Below are positions 28,011-36,846 of a DNA stretch of 64,000 bases, piece after piece (position 1 is the stretch's first letter; every line of letters begins with the position of its first letter). A program made the translations under genes and the position numbers. The notes under the pieces were generated by a model. It had not been told where the DNA came from. It searched no databases and was given only the letters and a program-made list of their open reading frames with translations. The DNA is from a marine gamma proteobacterium HTCC2148 (GTDB lineage: Bacteria; Pseudomonadota; Gammaproteobacteria; Pseudomonadales; Halieaceae), in contig DS999230.1 of the NCBI GenBank assembly GCA_000156295.1, positions 62,001-126,000 on the forward strand. The letters are read 5' to 3'.

Positions 28011-29154
28011 AGACAGCCTCCTCAGCTTGCGCGCCAGCCAGCTCGTCGCCAGCAAGGATGAGGGGAATCAAAATACTGACAGTTAAGCCGGTGGGGTCGT
28101 TAGCACCAAGCTTAAATGTTTGGTTTTCTCCATACAGCGCCTCCAGTCGTTCTCTGACATTGCGCAAACCAATGCCTCTGCTGTCCTCTGCTGAATCCAT
28201 CTCCATACCGGGTCCGGTATCGGTAACCTCGAGATACAACTGCTCTTCCTGTACCCGAGACACTATGGACAGTTCACCACCATCTTCGCACTCGGAAACT
28301 GCATACTTCATGGCATTTTCAATGATTGGCTGTAGCAGCAGCGCTGGCACCTTGGCGTTCAACGACGCCGGATCAATATCTAACCGCAAAGATAGCCTGT
28401 CCTCAAATCTGGCCTTTTCTATGTTCAGGTAGAGCATCAATGATTCCATTTCATAATCCAGAGTCACGCTCTCTACCGCGTCCTGCTTCAGGGCGTGCCT
28501 GAGAAAGTCTCCCAGTAACTGAATCATTTCCTGAGCACGGGCAACCTCACCTAATCTGACCAGTGCGTTTATGGCATTGAGTGTGTTGAACAAAAAATGT
28601 GGCGCCAGCTGGTAATGGAGCATGCGCATCTGGGCTTCATGAGCGTCTGCCTCGGCACGAAAACGAAGCATTTGCTCAGCCCGTTTATCCGCCACCTCTT
28701 CCAGTAATTTCTGGTGCTCGGTTGTCAGCATGTCGTAGTACTTGATGCCGTAATAGAGAACAGTCCAACTGAGGAAAACAAACAGCGATCCAAAATACCA
28801 ATAGTTAGCTTCTTTCCAGAGTGGCGGCTCACCCATAAACCAGGCAAATACCTGAATACGCAACACCGTCCAAAGGGCGCTGAAAAGTATGACCGATATC
28901 GCTGCTACCGATAACCGTGTGCCCAGACCTGATTCAAAGGTGAATTGATAGATAGGTCGCAACGGCGAAGTAGCCAATACGCCCAGCACCGCCGACATTG
29001 CGATATGACCGACATGAATCCAGTCAACATTGCCATCAACCAGGGTGATGGTGAGAAAGGTACCAACTGACCAGCCTAGCCAGCCAATCAACTGGCAGAA
29101 CCAGAAACGCGCATCGCGATCTGCGTGCAAGGCTGCTACCAGCGGCCTAATCAC
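27997..29154 (-). CDS. LytS/YehU-type sensor histidine kinase
   Basis: This inner-membrane kinase of 385 residues has about four membrane helices (residues 15-145), a short linker coiled coil and a His_kinase domain with the phospho-acceptor His in QLAPHFLFNTLNAI near 195. An ATPase domain follows with LLQPIIENAMKYA and RGIGLRNVRERLE. There is no periplasmic sensor domain of any size, so the signal may be sensed in the membrane. GTG at 29154 is the first start of the frame; no strong ribosome binding site is visible. It pairs with the LytTR regulator downstream. Confidence 0.85.
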   Translation of the reverse strand: MIRPLVAALHADRDARFWFCQLIGWLGWSVGTFLTITLVDGNVDWIHVGHIAMSAVLGVLATSPLRPIYQFTFESGLGTRLSVAAISVILFSALWTVLRIQVFAWFMGEPPLWKEANYWYFGSLFVFLSWTVLYYGIKYYDMLTTEHQKLLEEVADKRAEQMLRFRAEADAHEAQMRMLHYQLAPHFLFNTLNAINALVRLGEVARAQEMIQLLGDFLRHALKQDAVESVTLDYEMESLMLYLNIEKARFEDRLSLRLDIDPASLNAKVPALLLQPIIENAMKYAVSECEDGGELSIVSRVQEEQLYLEVTDTGPGMEMDSAEDSRGIGLRNVRERLEALYGENQTFKLGANDPTGLTVSILIPLILAGDELAGAQAEEAVFAQA

Positions 29155-29405
29155 AACAGAGACACCGCGTCATTAGGTGCATTGTGTCTAACATAACAGT
29201 GGCCATCAAAGGCTCCGTCAGATACTTTTCATTCCGACCCTACATTTTACAGCCTTTGCGCCGCGATGTTAGCAATAGCATCCGTTTTATCGCACTGAAA
29301 GTCCCGCTGGGCGCAATAGCTTGCCAGTGTTATCGGTCAGGAACATACTTTTTACTTTCCGGCGCCTGCAGCGCCAATACCCTAACAACGAAGAAATACT
29401 TGCCT

Positions 29406-30161
29406 ATGATTCGCGCCCTTCAATTATTGCTAATGACAACTGTGAGCTTTGCTACAGCTCAGGAGCAACCGCTAGCAGCCAGTCATGACGCGGATCGCAG
29501 CCACTACCTCGCACGTTTTGCGAACGTCGCTCCGTTCATCGATGGAAGCAGTAATGATGTCGCCTGGGAGAGCGCCCAATGGCGCCCTCTCAACAACATC
29601 TGGCTGGGGGGACCGTTAGAGCCAACAGACTTCAACGGGCGCTATAAAGTCACCTGGACCGAGCAGAAACTTTATGTGCTTGTCGAGTTCACAGACGATG
29701 TACTGGTCGACTTTCACCGCGACCCTCTGACTCAATACTGGGATGACGACTGCCTGGAGATCTTTATTGATGAGGATCACTCCGGTGGTGACCACCAGTA
29801 TAATCACAACGCGTTCGCCTACCACATGTCACTGGACAACAGGGCCATCGATATTGGCTCCAATAAGATGGCGCAAGAGTACACGCATCATACCCGCAGC
29901 CAGTGGCGCCAGCAGGGAGACAAGGTTGTTTGGGAAATCTCTATCGACATCTACAATGACGAATATCGTGATAGCGCTGACGACAACCAACCGGTCGCAC
30001 TGCAAGTCGGCAAAGTCATGGGCTTTATGCTTGCCTATTGTGACAACGACCACAGCGAACTAAGGGAACACTTTATTGGTTCAGAGCACGCTGCCGGCGA
30101 CCACAAAGACCGCGGATGGATTGATGCTGGCCTATTCGGAACCCTGGAATTGGCCGACTAG
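29406..30161 (+). CDS. Secreted CBM9-like carbohydrate-binding protein
   Basis: This protein of 251 residues has a signal peptide ending near ATAQ and a single domain like the CBM9 / DOMON-type sugar-binding fold (FIDGSSNDVAWESAQW near residue 45, YWDDDCLEIFIDEDHSGG near 110). It has no catalytic motif. I chose the ATG at 29406 because it opens the signal peptide; the frame extends to 29184 without support. It lies directly before the TonB-dependent receptor gene and divergent from the kinase gene. A role in holding glucan fragments in the periplasm or at the surface is inferred. Confidence 0.78.
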   Translation: MIRALQLLLMTTVSFATAQEQPLAASHDADRSHYLARFANVAPFIDGSSNDVAWESAQWRPLNNIWLGGPLEPTDFNGRYKVTWTEQKLYVLVEFTDDVLVDFHRDPLTQYWDDDCLEIFIDEDHSGGDHQYNHNAFAYHMSLDNRAIDIGSNKMAQEYTHHTRSQWRQQGDKVVWEISIDIYNDEYRDSADDNQPVALQVGKVMGFMLAYCDNDHSELREHFIGSEHAAGDHKDRGWIDAGLFGTLELAD

Positions 30162-30352
30162 AGCCCATAAGGGGTGACACAAATAGCAACGACTGCAACA
30201 TTTACTCACAAGACCACGAGTATTTGCCTTTTACATCCACTTCGCCGCAGGTCAAATCCGCCTTACCGCAATCAAGTATTGTTCGATTGCCCGGTATGCG
30301 ATGCTTTGCTCATAGTAGCCTAATAAAATTCGATAACGAGGAAGCACCTTTC

Positions 30353-33307
30353 ATGCGAGCAAATAGTTTCGTCAAGCAACGGATGGCCTGCGCGGTATCT
30401 CTGGCCCTGGGCACAGCGGCATCGTTACCACTGTACGCACAGGAACCGGAACAAGCACAGGCACAGGCTCCGAGTGAGCCACAGCCGGTAATGGAAGAAG
30501 TTATTGTCACCGGCATCAGGCAGAGCCTGGCAGCAGCCGTAGACACCAAGCGAGACTCTTTTGGTGTGGTTGATGCTATTACCGCAGAAGACATCGGTAA
30601 ATTCCCTGACACCAACCTGGCCGAGTCGCTACAGCGCATAACCGGTGTTTCTATTGATCGCCAGCGTGGCGAGGGCTCAAAGGTCACAGTACGAGGCTTT
30701 GGTTCGGATTTTAACCTGATAACACTCAACGGACGCCAAATGCCTACCCACGGCGGCACGGGCCGCGGCTTTGACTTCGCTGACATTGCCTCAGAGAGCG
30801 TATCCTCGGTTGAAGTATACAAAACAAGCCGGGCCAGCATTGCTACTGGTGGCATTGGCGCAACTATCAACATCAAAACCCCTCGTCCGCTGGAAAGACC
30901 CGGGTTAGTCGCAAGCCTTGGGGTAAAAGCAGTTCACGACACTTCGACCGTTGAAGGCGATGACTATACTCCCGAAGTTTCCGGCATATGGAGCCAGACG
31001 TTCCTGGACGACACTGTCGGTGTCTCTATCTCCGGCAGCTACCAAGAGCGTCATTCCGGCCAGGCGGGCGGGTCTAATACCGCATGGTTTGAGAAGGACG
31101 GCTCGGCAATACCCGACAATGGCCTGCAGACAAACCGCCCCAATGACACCGACCTTGTGGCACTGCCCCAGCAAATGATTTACCGGGTAGAAGAATGGGA
31201 ACGAGAGCGTATCAACGGTCAAATAACCCTCCAGTGGAGCCCCGTCGAGGCGGTTACAGCGACGCTGGACTACAACTACGCCGAACTGGAACTTGACCAC
31301 CGTTTCAACGATATGTCGATTTGGTTCAGCCCGACTGGCCAATCAGGCACCTGGAGTGACGGGCCGATAGTATCCCCGCTGGTTTACACCGAATTTGACG
31401 ATCAGGTTGACCTGCCTATGGGTGGTGGCGTCGACGCGTCAAAGAATGAGCGCGAATCGCTTGGTTTTAACCTGGTTTGGGATGTTACCGATCGCTTGAC
31501 TCTGGCTCTGGATTATCACGACTCCACGGCAGAGAGATCGCCCAATAGCCGTTTCGGCAGCAACGCGGTGATCACTATCGCCAGCTACGAGCGCCGGGGC
31601 GCGTCCACCGATTACAGCACCGAAATTCCTGTGACCACCATTGATGTAAACGACCCTCTAAGCCCCGATGACATGCAGATAACCGGTAGTGTCTTCGGCA
31701 ACAGCTGGGCTGAAATGGACATTGAACAAACTCAGTTTGGCGGTAATTTCGAATTCACAGAGCGAACCAATATCGACTTTGGAGTTTCTCTGACAGACCT
31801 GGACAACTTTGAGGCAGGCAGCAACGTACAGCGCAATAGCTGGGGGCAAAATCAGGCGTCAGCTTACGGTACTGTCGCTGATTTGGTCGTACCGGCCTCG
31901 CTCAAAGGTGTTTTTGACGAACTGGGTGGCGGCAGCAGTATTGACAACAATTTTTTCCTGTTTGATATGAAAGCTGTCGCGCAGCGAGCCGAGCTTCTGC
32001 AGAATCTTCCCGAAAATGATTCATGGCACCTGGCGACCGCTCTCGCGGGCGGCGACTGTGGCACCGGATTCTGTGCCGATAGCGACGCTGGCTTTGGTAA
32101 TCGCCTGAACGAGGAGACCATGTCAGCGTTCGTTCAAGTGAATCATATGGGCAACGTATTTGATCGGGCTTTTAACGTTCGATTTGGCCTGCGCTATGAG
32201 GAGACCGATGTCACCGCCAGCGCAGAGTCCACCAACTATACGAGGATCGATTGGGCATCTACCAATGAGTTTTCAGCGATACCTTCCACCACGCTAATCC
32301 CGTCATCCCTGGAAGACTCCTATGATGTGACGTTGCCAAGTCTCGATTTCGACATCGAGTTGACAGATAACATCAAAGTTCGAGCCTCTTACAGTGAAAC
32401 CATCGCCAGAGCAGGTTTTGGCGACTTGAAAGGCAACTTGTCGATTGGCGAAGTGCTGCGGGTCGTTGGCGGCGAACACACGGCAGACGGTACCGTGGGC
32501 AACCCCGGACTGCAGCCTCATGAAAGCGAGAACTGGGACTTTTCTGCAGAATGGTATTACGGCGACTTGAGCTATGTTTCGATCGGTTACTTTGAAAAAT
32601 CGGTTAAGAACTTCGTCACCGATGCTGAGCAGTTCGATGTTGTGCTGTTCCCGGAACTGGCCCACCCCGCCCTGGGGCCTTTATACGATCAGGCGACTGC
32701 AGCGCTGGGGCTCACAGCTTCCAACGCGGACATCCGAGATTATATTTTCACCAATAACTCCGGTGCCGACGGCGTTAACGTGGCAACCCAAACGATTAGT
32801 GGCGTGCCTGGCCGCGATGATCCTGCCTATTTTGATGTAGACACCAAGATCAACTCCGAGAGAGAAGCGGATATCGATGGTTGGGAAATAGCCTGGCAGC
32901 AGGACTTTGCAGAGACAGGGTTTGGCTTCATCGCTAACGCAACCTTCGTTGATGGTAATGCGACTTTTGATAATTCATCAAACGATCCTCAGTTTGCCCT
33001 GCCAGGCTTGAGTGATACCCGAAACTTTATCGGCTATTACGACAAGTACGGCATACAAGTGCGAGTGGCCTACAACTGGCGCGACGACTTCTTCACCGGA
33101 GGTGTAAGCCAGCCCAGCTATACTGCAGAATATGAGCAGTGGGATGCCAACGCGAGCTACGCAGTGACCGATGCATTTACTGTTTTTGTCGAAGGCATCA
33201 ATATCACTGATGAAACCACCCGTGCCTACGCAAGAAGCGAGCGCCAGCTTAACTCAGCAACCCAGTCTGGCCCGAGATATACGGTGGGCTTCAGATACAC
33301 CTACTAG
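30353..33307 (+). CDS. TonB-dependent receptor (TIGR01782-like), probable glucan importer
   Basis: This outer-membrane receptor of 984 residues has a signal peptide ending near LYAQ, a TonB-box-like MEEVIVTG near residue 47 and a plug domain (about 60-185, with GKFPDTNLAESLQRITGVS and VTVRGFG). A 22-strand-type barrel follows, ending in the aromatic segment YTVGFRYTY. This is the form of the large TonB receptors of marine gammaproteobacteria, Caulobacter and Xanthomonas that import oligosaccharides. GAGGAAG supports the ATG at 30353. Its neighbours indicate beta-1,3-glucan fragments as substrate. No SusD-like partner is present. Confidence 0.9.
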   Translation: MRANSFVKQRMACAVSLALGTAASLPLYAQEPEQAQAQAPSEPQPVMEEVIVTGIRQSLAAAVDTKRDSFGVVDAITAEDIGKFPDTNLAESLQRITGVSIDRQRGEGSKVTVRGFGSDFNLITLNGRQMPTHGGTGRGFDFADIASESVSSVEVYKTSRASIATGGIGATINIKTPRPLERPGLVASLGVKAVHDTSTVEGDDYTPEVSGIWSQTFLDDTVGVSISGSYQERHSGQAGGSNTAWFEKDGSAIPDNGLQTNRPNDTDLVALPQQMIYRVEEWERERINGQITLQWSPVEAVTATLDYNYAELELDHRFNDMSIWFSPTGQSGTWSDGPIVSPLVYTEFDDQVDLPMGGGVDASKNERESLGFNLVWDVTDRLTLALDYHDSTAERSPNSRFGSNAVITIASYERRGASTDYSTEIPVTTIDVNDPLSPDDMQITGSVFGNSWAEMDIEQTQFGGNFEFTERTNIDFGVSLTDLDNFEAGSNVQRNSWGQNQASAYGTVADLVVPASLKGVFDELGGGSSIDNNFFLFDMKAVAQRAELLQNLPENDSWHLATALAGGDCGTGFCADSDAGFGNRLNEETMSAFVQVNHMGNVFDRAFNVRFGLRYEETDVTASAESTNYTRIDWASTNEFSAIPSTTLIPSSLEDSYDVTLPSLDFDIELTDNIKVRASYSETIARAGFGDLKGNLSIGEVLRVVGGEHTADGTVGNPGLQPHESENWDFSAEWYYGDLSYVSIGYFEKSVKNFVTDAEQFDVVLFPELAHPALGPLYDQATAALGLTASNADIRDYIFTNNSGADGVNVATQTISGVPGRDDPAYFDVDTKINSEREADIDGWEIAWQQDFAETGFGFIANATFVDGNATFDNSSNDPQFALPGLSDTRNFIGYYDKYGIQVRVAYNWRDDFFTGGVSQPSYTAEYEQWDANASYAVTDAFTVFVEGINITDETTRAYARSERQLNSATQSGPRYTVGFRYTY

Positions 33308-33344
33308 CTTGATGGTGTAAAATAGCGCATTGATAAGATGACCC

Positions 33345-33372
33345 TATGAAGCCGCTATATAGCGGCTTCATA
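33345..33372. terminator. 28-base perfect palindrome between receptor and halogenase genes
   Basis: The arms 33345-33358 and 33359-33372 are exact inverse complements centred on TATATA, 37 bases after the receptor stop. No U-tract follows. As RNA it would form a strong hairpin that could protect the receptor mRNA 3' end or reduce read-through; as DNA it could be an operator. Confidence 0.5.
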
Positions 33373-33466
33373 TACTTAGGGAGATTGGTTAAACTGCTCG
33401 GCAGGGCCGCGTCAACTCCAAGAGTCTTTTGTCGGCCCTGCGCTTTGGAGTGAAACCTTTATCCCC

Positions 33467-35023
33467 ATGGTAAATCGTATTGAGAAGGTCGTCGTGGTCG
33501 GTGGCGGCTCGGCTGGGTGGTTAACTGCCGCCACTCTCGCGGCAGAGTTCAAATCTGGGCCCGGTGGTATATCAGTCACCCTGATCGAGTCTGCAGAAAC
33601 GAAGTCCATCGGAGTTGGCGAAGGCACCTGGCCTTCCATGCGCACCACACTCCAAAAAATAGGTATCTCAGAAACGGAATTTTTCCGCGAATGTGATGCG
33701 TCTTTCAAGCAGGGTTCAAAATTTACCAGCTGGCTGGATGGTGGGAATGAGAGCTACTATCACCCCTTTTCCCTCCCTGAGGGTTACCAGGAAATCAATC
33801 TCGCCGATTTCTGGGCCCCACATCGGGATAAGGTGAGCTTTGCCAATGCTGTTTGCCCCCAGTTACGCGTGTGTGAAAGTCACAAAGCCCCCAAGCAGAT
33901 CAGCGCTCCCGATTACGCCGGTTCCCTCAATTATGGCTATCATCTAGACGCTATAAAGTTTGCGCGCTTGCTCCGCAAACACGCGGTAGAAAAACTAGGG
34001 GTTACTCATGTCATTGACCACGTTGAAAAGATTCATAGCGCGCCCAATGGAGATATTGCGTCTTTGCAGGGCAAAGCCCATGGGCAGATTAATGGCGACC
34101 TGTTTATAGATTGCACCGGGTTTGCTTCACTGTTAATAGGCCGACACTACTCGATACCACTGATCGGTAAAAAAGATGTTCTGTTCAATGACCGCGCTAT
34201 CGCCGTTCAGGTGCCCTACGCTGATGAAAGCGCCCCTATTGCGTCAGCTACACTGTCCACCGCGCGCAGCGCAGGCTGGATCTGGGATATAGGACTGCCC
34301 TCCAGAAGAGGGACAGGCTACGTTTTCTCCAGCAAATACATCGACGAACAGCAAGCCGTGGATGAGCTTAAAGCCTATGTGGGTAATAGCGCTGGAATTC
34401 CATTCGAAGAGCTCGCCCCCAGAACTATTGACATCAACCCAGGATATCGCCAAAAATTCTGGCATAAGAACTGCGTGGCGATAGGCTTGTCTGCCGGCTT
34501 TGTAGAACCTTTAGAGGCGTCCGCATTGGTGCTAATAGAATTGAGCGCCCGAATGATTGCTGAGCAGATGCCCGCAGATCGGCAGGTCATGGATATCGTT
34601 GCAGAAAAATTTAATGACAAGTTCGCCACCCGGTGGCAACAGATCATTGGATTTTTGAAATTGCACTATGTGCTTTCCCGTCGCAACGACTCGCAATATT
34701 GGCTGGACAACCGGTCTGCTGAGTCAATTCCAAGCGATCTGGCCGCGCAACTTAAGCTGTGGCGCACCCGCAGCCCATGGTATTGTGATGAAACGCATGT
34801 CGATCAAATGTTCCCATCGGCAAGCTATCAATACGTGCTCTACGGAATGGAGTACCCAAGCCAGCCAATGACCGCGCGCAAGCGTAGCGGCGATTCGGAT
34901 CAACAGCGCGCCAGGCAAATATTCGCATCCAATGACAGTATGGCCGGGAAGTTACTGACTAACCTGCCCACCAACCGCGACTTGACAGACCAAGTTAAAC
35001 ACCAGGGATTTGGCCATATCTGA
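33467..35023 (+). CDS. Tryptophan-halogenase-like flavoprotein 1 (altered motifs)
   Basis: This flavoprotein of 518 residues belongs to the tryptophan 7-halogenase family. It has the FAD motif VVGGGSAGW at residues 10-18 and the family motif GVGEGTWP. Lys81 in DASFKQG matches the essential Lys79 of PrnA/RebH. Two other motifs are changed: WIWDIG (271-276) has Gly where WxWxIP has Pro, and EPLEAS (347-352) has Ala where PrnA has Ser347. Activity as a halogenase is therefore uncertain. It is the first gene of a four-gene set behind the receptor, with 26 bases to the SapC gene. Confidence 0.82.
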   Translation: MVNRIEKVVVVGGGSAGWLTAATLAAEFKSGPGGISVTLIESAETKSIGVGEGTWPSMRTTLQKIGISETEFFRECDASFKQGSKFTSWLDGGNESYYHPFSLPEGYQEINLADFWAPHRDKVSFANAVCPQLRVCESHKAPKQISAPDYAGSLNYGYHLDAIKFARLLRKHAVEKLGVTHVIDHVEKIHSAPNGDIASLQGKAHGQINGDLFIDCTGFASLLIGRHYSIPLIGKKDVLFNDRAIAVQVPYADESAPIASATLSTARSAGWIWDIGLPSRRGTGYVFSSKYIDEQQAVDELKAYVGNSAGIPFEELAPRTIDINPGYRQKFWHKNCVAIGLSAGFVEPLEASALVLIELSARMIAEQMPADRQVMDIVAEKFNDKFATRWQQIIGFLKLHYVLSRRNDSQYWLDNRSAESIPSDLAAQLKLWRTRSPWYCDETHVDQMFPSASYQYVLYGMEYPSQPMTARKRSGDSDQQRARQIFASNDSMAGKLLTNLPTNRDLTDQVKHQGFGHI

Positions 35024-35049
35024 CGCCACCCCCTCAATCGGAACTCCGT

Positions 35050-35772
35050 ATGCCCAACTACCAACTCGTTAATAATATCGATCATCAGGCAACCCGGGTC
35101 ATTACTGCCCGCGGCGCCCAATATGGGGATGACGTGATGTTTACGATGACATTCCCCTCAGAGATGAGAAGCGTTCAGGCCTGCTACCCCATACTGATCT
35201 ACAAAGATCCTGATAATGGTGAGCTCTACCCCGTCGCCGTTTTTGGTTTTGCACAAGGGGAAAACCTGTTCCTGGAAGGCGACTGCTGGAATAACTCCTA
35301 CATTCCAATTATGATCAGGCGCCCGCCGTTTCTCATTGGCTTCCAAAAGCCAAATCCTGCCACCGAAGCTCAGCGAGTGTTGACCATTGACATGAATCAT
35401 CCGCGGGTCAGCGAGTCAGAGGGAGAGGCTTTATTTCTGCCACAGGGCGGCAACAGCCCTTTCCTTGAAACCATGGCTGACATGCTTGAGGCCATTCACT
35501 CGGGGAATGAAGATAATAAAGCCTTTATGGCTCTGTTAGTGAAGCTGGACCTGGTGGAGTCAATTACCTTGGACATCACGTTAAACGATCAATCTAAAAA
35601 CCAGCTGCAAGGATTCTATACCCTGGATGATGAAAAGCTCCAAACGCTCAGTAGTGACGCCCTGGAGGAGCTAAAAAACAGCGGCTTCCTGCTGCCCGCC
35701 TTCATGATGGCGGCGTCGCAATCACAGTTGGGTAAGCTTATAAGACTGCGTAACGATAAGGCCAGCGTGTAG
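35050..35772 (+). CDS. SapC family protein
   Basis: This protein of 240 residues matches the SapC family (named after a Campylobacter S-layer gene cluster) in FPSEMRSVQACYPILIYKD near residue 36, the central FLEGDCWNNSYIP and RRPPF. There is no signal peptide and no catalytic motif that I recognise. SapC genes are repeatedly found with TonB-dependent receptors, halogenase-like proteins and cupin-8 proteins in marine and plant-associated proteobacteria. Their job is unknown. It is packed between the first halogenase-like gene and the cupin gene. Confidence 0.83.
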   Translation: MPNYQLVNNIDHQATRVITARGAQYGDDVMFTMTFPSEMRSVQACYPILIYKDPDNGELYPVAVFGFAQGENLFLEGDCWNNSYIPIMIRRPPFLIGFQKPNPATEAQRVLTIDMNHPRVSESEGEALFLPQGGNSPFLETMADMLEAIHSGNEDNKAFMALLVKLDLVESITLDITLNDQSKNQLQGFYTLDDEKLQTLSSDALEELKNSGFLLPAFMMAASQSQLGKLIRLRNDKASV

Positions 35773-35800
35773 TACACGCCTACATCAAACTAAAGAAATC

Positions 35801-36817
35801 ATGGTGTCAGAAACAATCAACGCTATCGAAGAAATCTACGGCTGCAATCCAACGGACCTGCCCGAGGAAGTGCTGACCTCTGCAAAGCCGCTAATCTTGC
35901 GCGGACTTGTATCAGATTGGCCTATCGTGCGAACAGCAGCACAAGGGCCCGGTGCAGTACTGGACCGCCTGCGAGAATACTATCGGGGCAAGCCCGTCTC
36001 ACTGTTTCTGGGCACCGCAGAAATTGAAGGCCGATTTTTTTACAATGACGACATGACCGGCTTTAATTTCGTGCAGATGGAAGCGAGTCTGGGCGATGTC
36101 TTTGACAAGCTAATCGAATTTGAACATCAGGAAAAATCGCCGGCATTCTATGTTGGCTCTACTGCGATAGATACCTGGCTCAGCGGTTTCAGGCAAGACA
36201 ACGACCTGAATCTTGACACCCACAAACCCCTCACCAGTATTTGGATAGGCAACAAAAGCCGGGTGGCAGCGCATTTCGATTCGCCCAATAATATTGCTTG
36301 CTGTGTTCTGGGAAGAAGACGCTTCACTGTATTGCCACCTGAACAAGTAGCCAATCTTTATACCGGGCCGCATGATCTGACACCGGCAGGCCAGCAGATC
36401 AGCATGGTCGATTTCTCAGCACCTGATTTGGAAAAGTATCCAAAATTCAGTGAGGCGCTCGCTGCATCACAGGTCGCCGAGCTCGAGCCGGGTGACGCTA
36501 TTTTCCTGCCTAGCATGTGGTGGCATCACGTGGAGGCCCTTGATGCCATCAACGTTCTGGTTAATTACTGGTGGAGTGAAGAACCCACATACCTCGGTTC
36601 CCCGGCGGACGCCCTTAACCACGCCATGTTGGCAATTAAGGAACTTCCTTTAGCCCAACGACAAGCCTGGCAATCAATGTTCAACCAGCATGTGTTCGAG
36701 CCACCTGAAGGTGGGACAGACCACATCGCTGAGCATGCAAAGGGAAGGCTGGGAAACATTGATGAAGTTATGGCGCGCAGATTACGAGCAGAGCTGCTCA
36801 ATCACTTAAAACAGTAA
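35801..36817 (+). CDS. Cupin-8 / JmjC-like Fe(II)/2-oxoglutarate dioxygenase
   Basis: This protein of 338 residues has the cupin_8 (JmjC-like) fold. The metal triad is His158 and Asp160 in AHFDSPNN and His242 or His243 in WWHHV, preceded by GDAIFLPSMWW. Family members hydroxylate amino-acid side chains of proteins or small molecules (FIH, tRNA wybutosine-type enzymes). There is no signal peptide, so it is cytoplasmic. It is 28 bases after the SapC gene and 29 bases before the second halogenase-like gene. A protein or peptide target linked to the receptor is an inference. Confidence 0.82.
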   Translation: MVSETINAIEEIYGCNPTDLPEEVLTSAKPLILRGLVSDWPIVRTAAQGPGAVLDRLREYYRGKPVSLFLGTAEIEGRFFYNDDMTGFNFVQMEASLGDVFDKLIEFEHQEKSPAFYVGSTAIDTWLSGFRQDNDLNLDTHKPLTSIWIGNKSRVAAHFDSPNNIACCVLGRRRFTVLPPEQVANLYTGPHDLTPAGQQISMVDFSAPDLEKYPKFSEALAASQVAELEPGDAIFLPSMWWHHVEALDAINVLVNYWWSEEPTYLGSPADALNHAMLAIKELPLAQRQAWQSMFNQHVFEPPEGGTDHIAEHAKGRLGNIDEVMARRLRAELLNHLKQ

Positions 36818-36846
36818 ATGACTCAATAAGGTAGAGGTCGCTGCAA

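Noticed and set aside
35050-35772. A true S-layer secretion gene
   Set aside because: The SapC name is historical; no S-layer protein or type I secretion genes are nearby.
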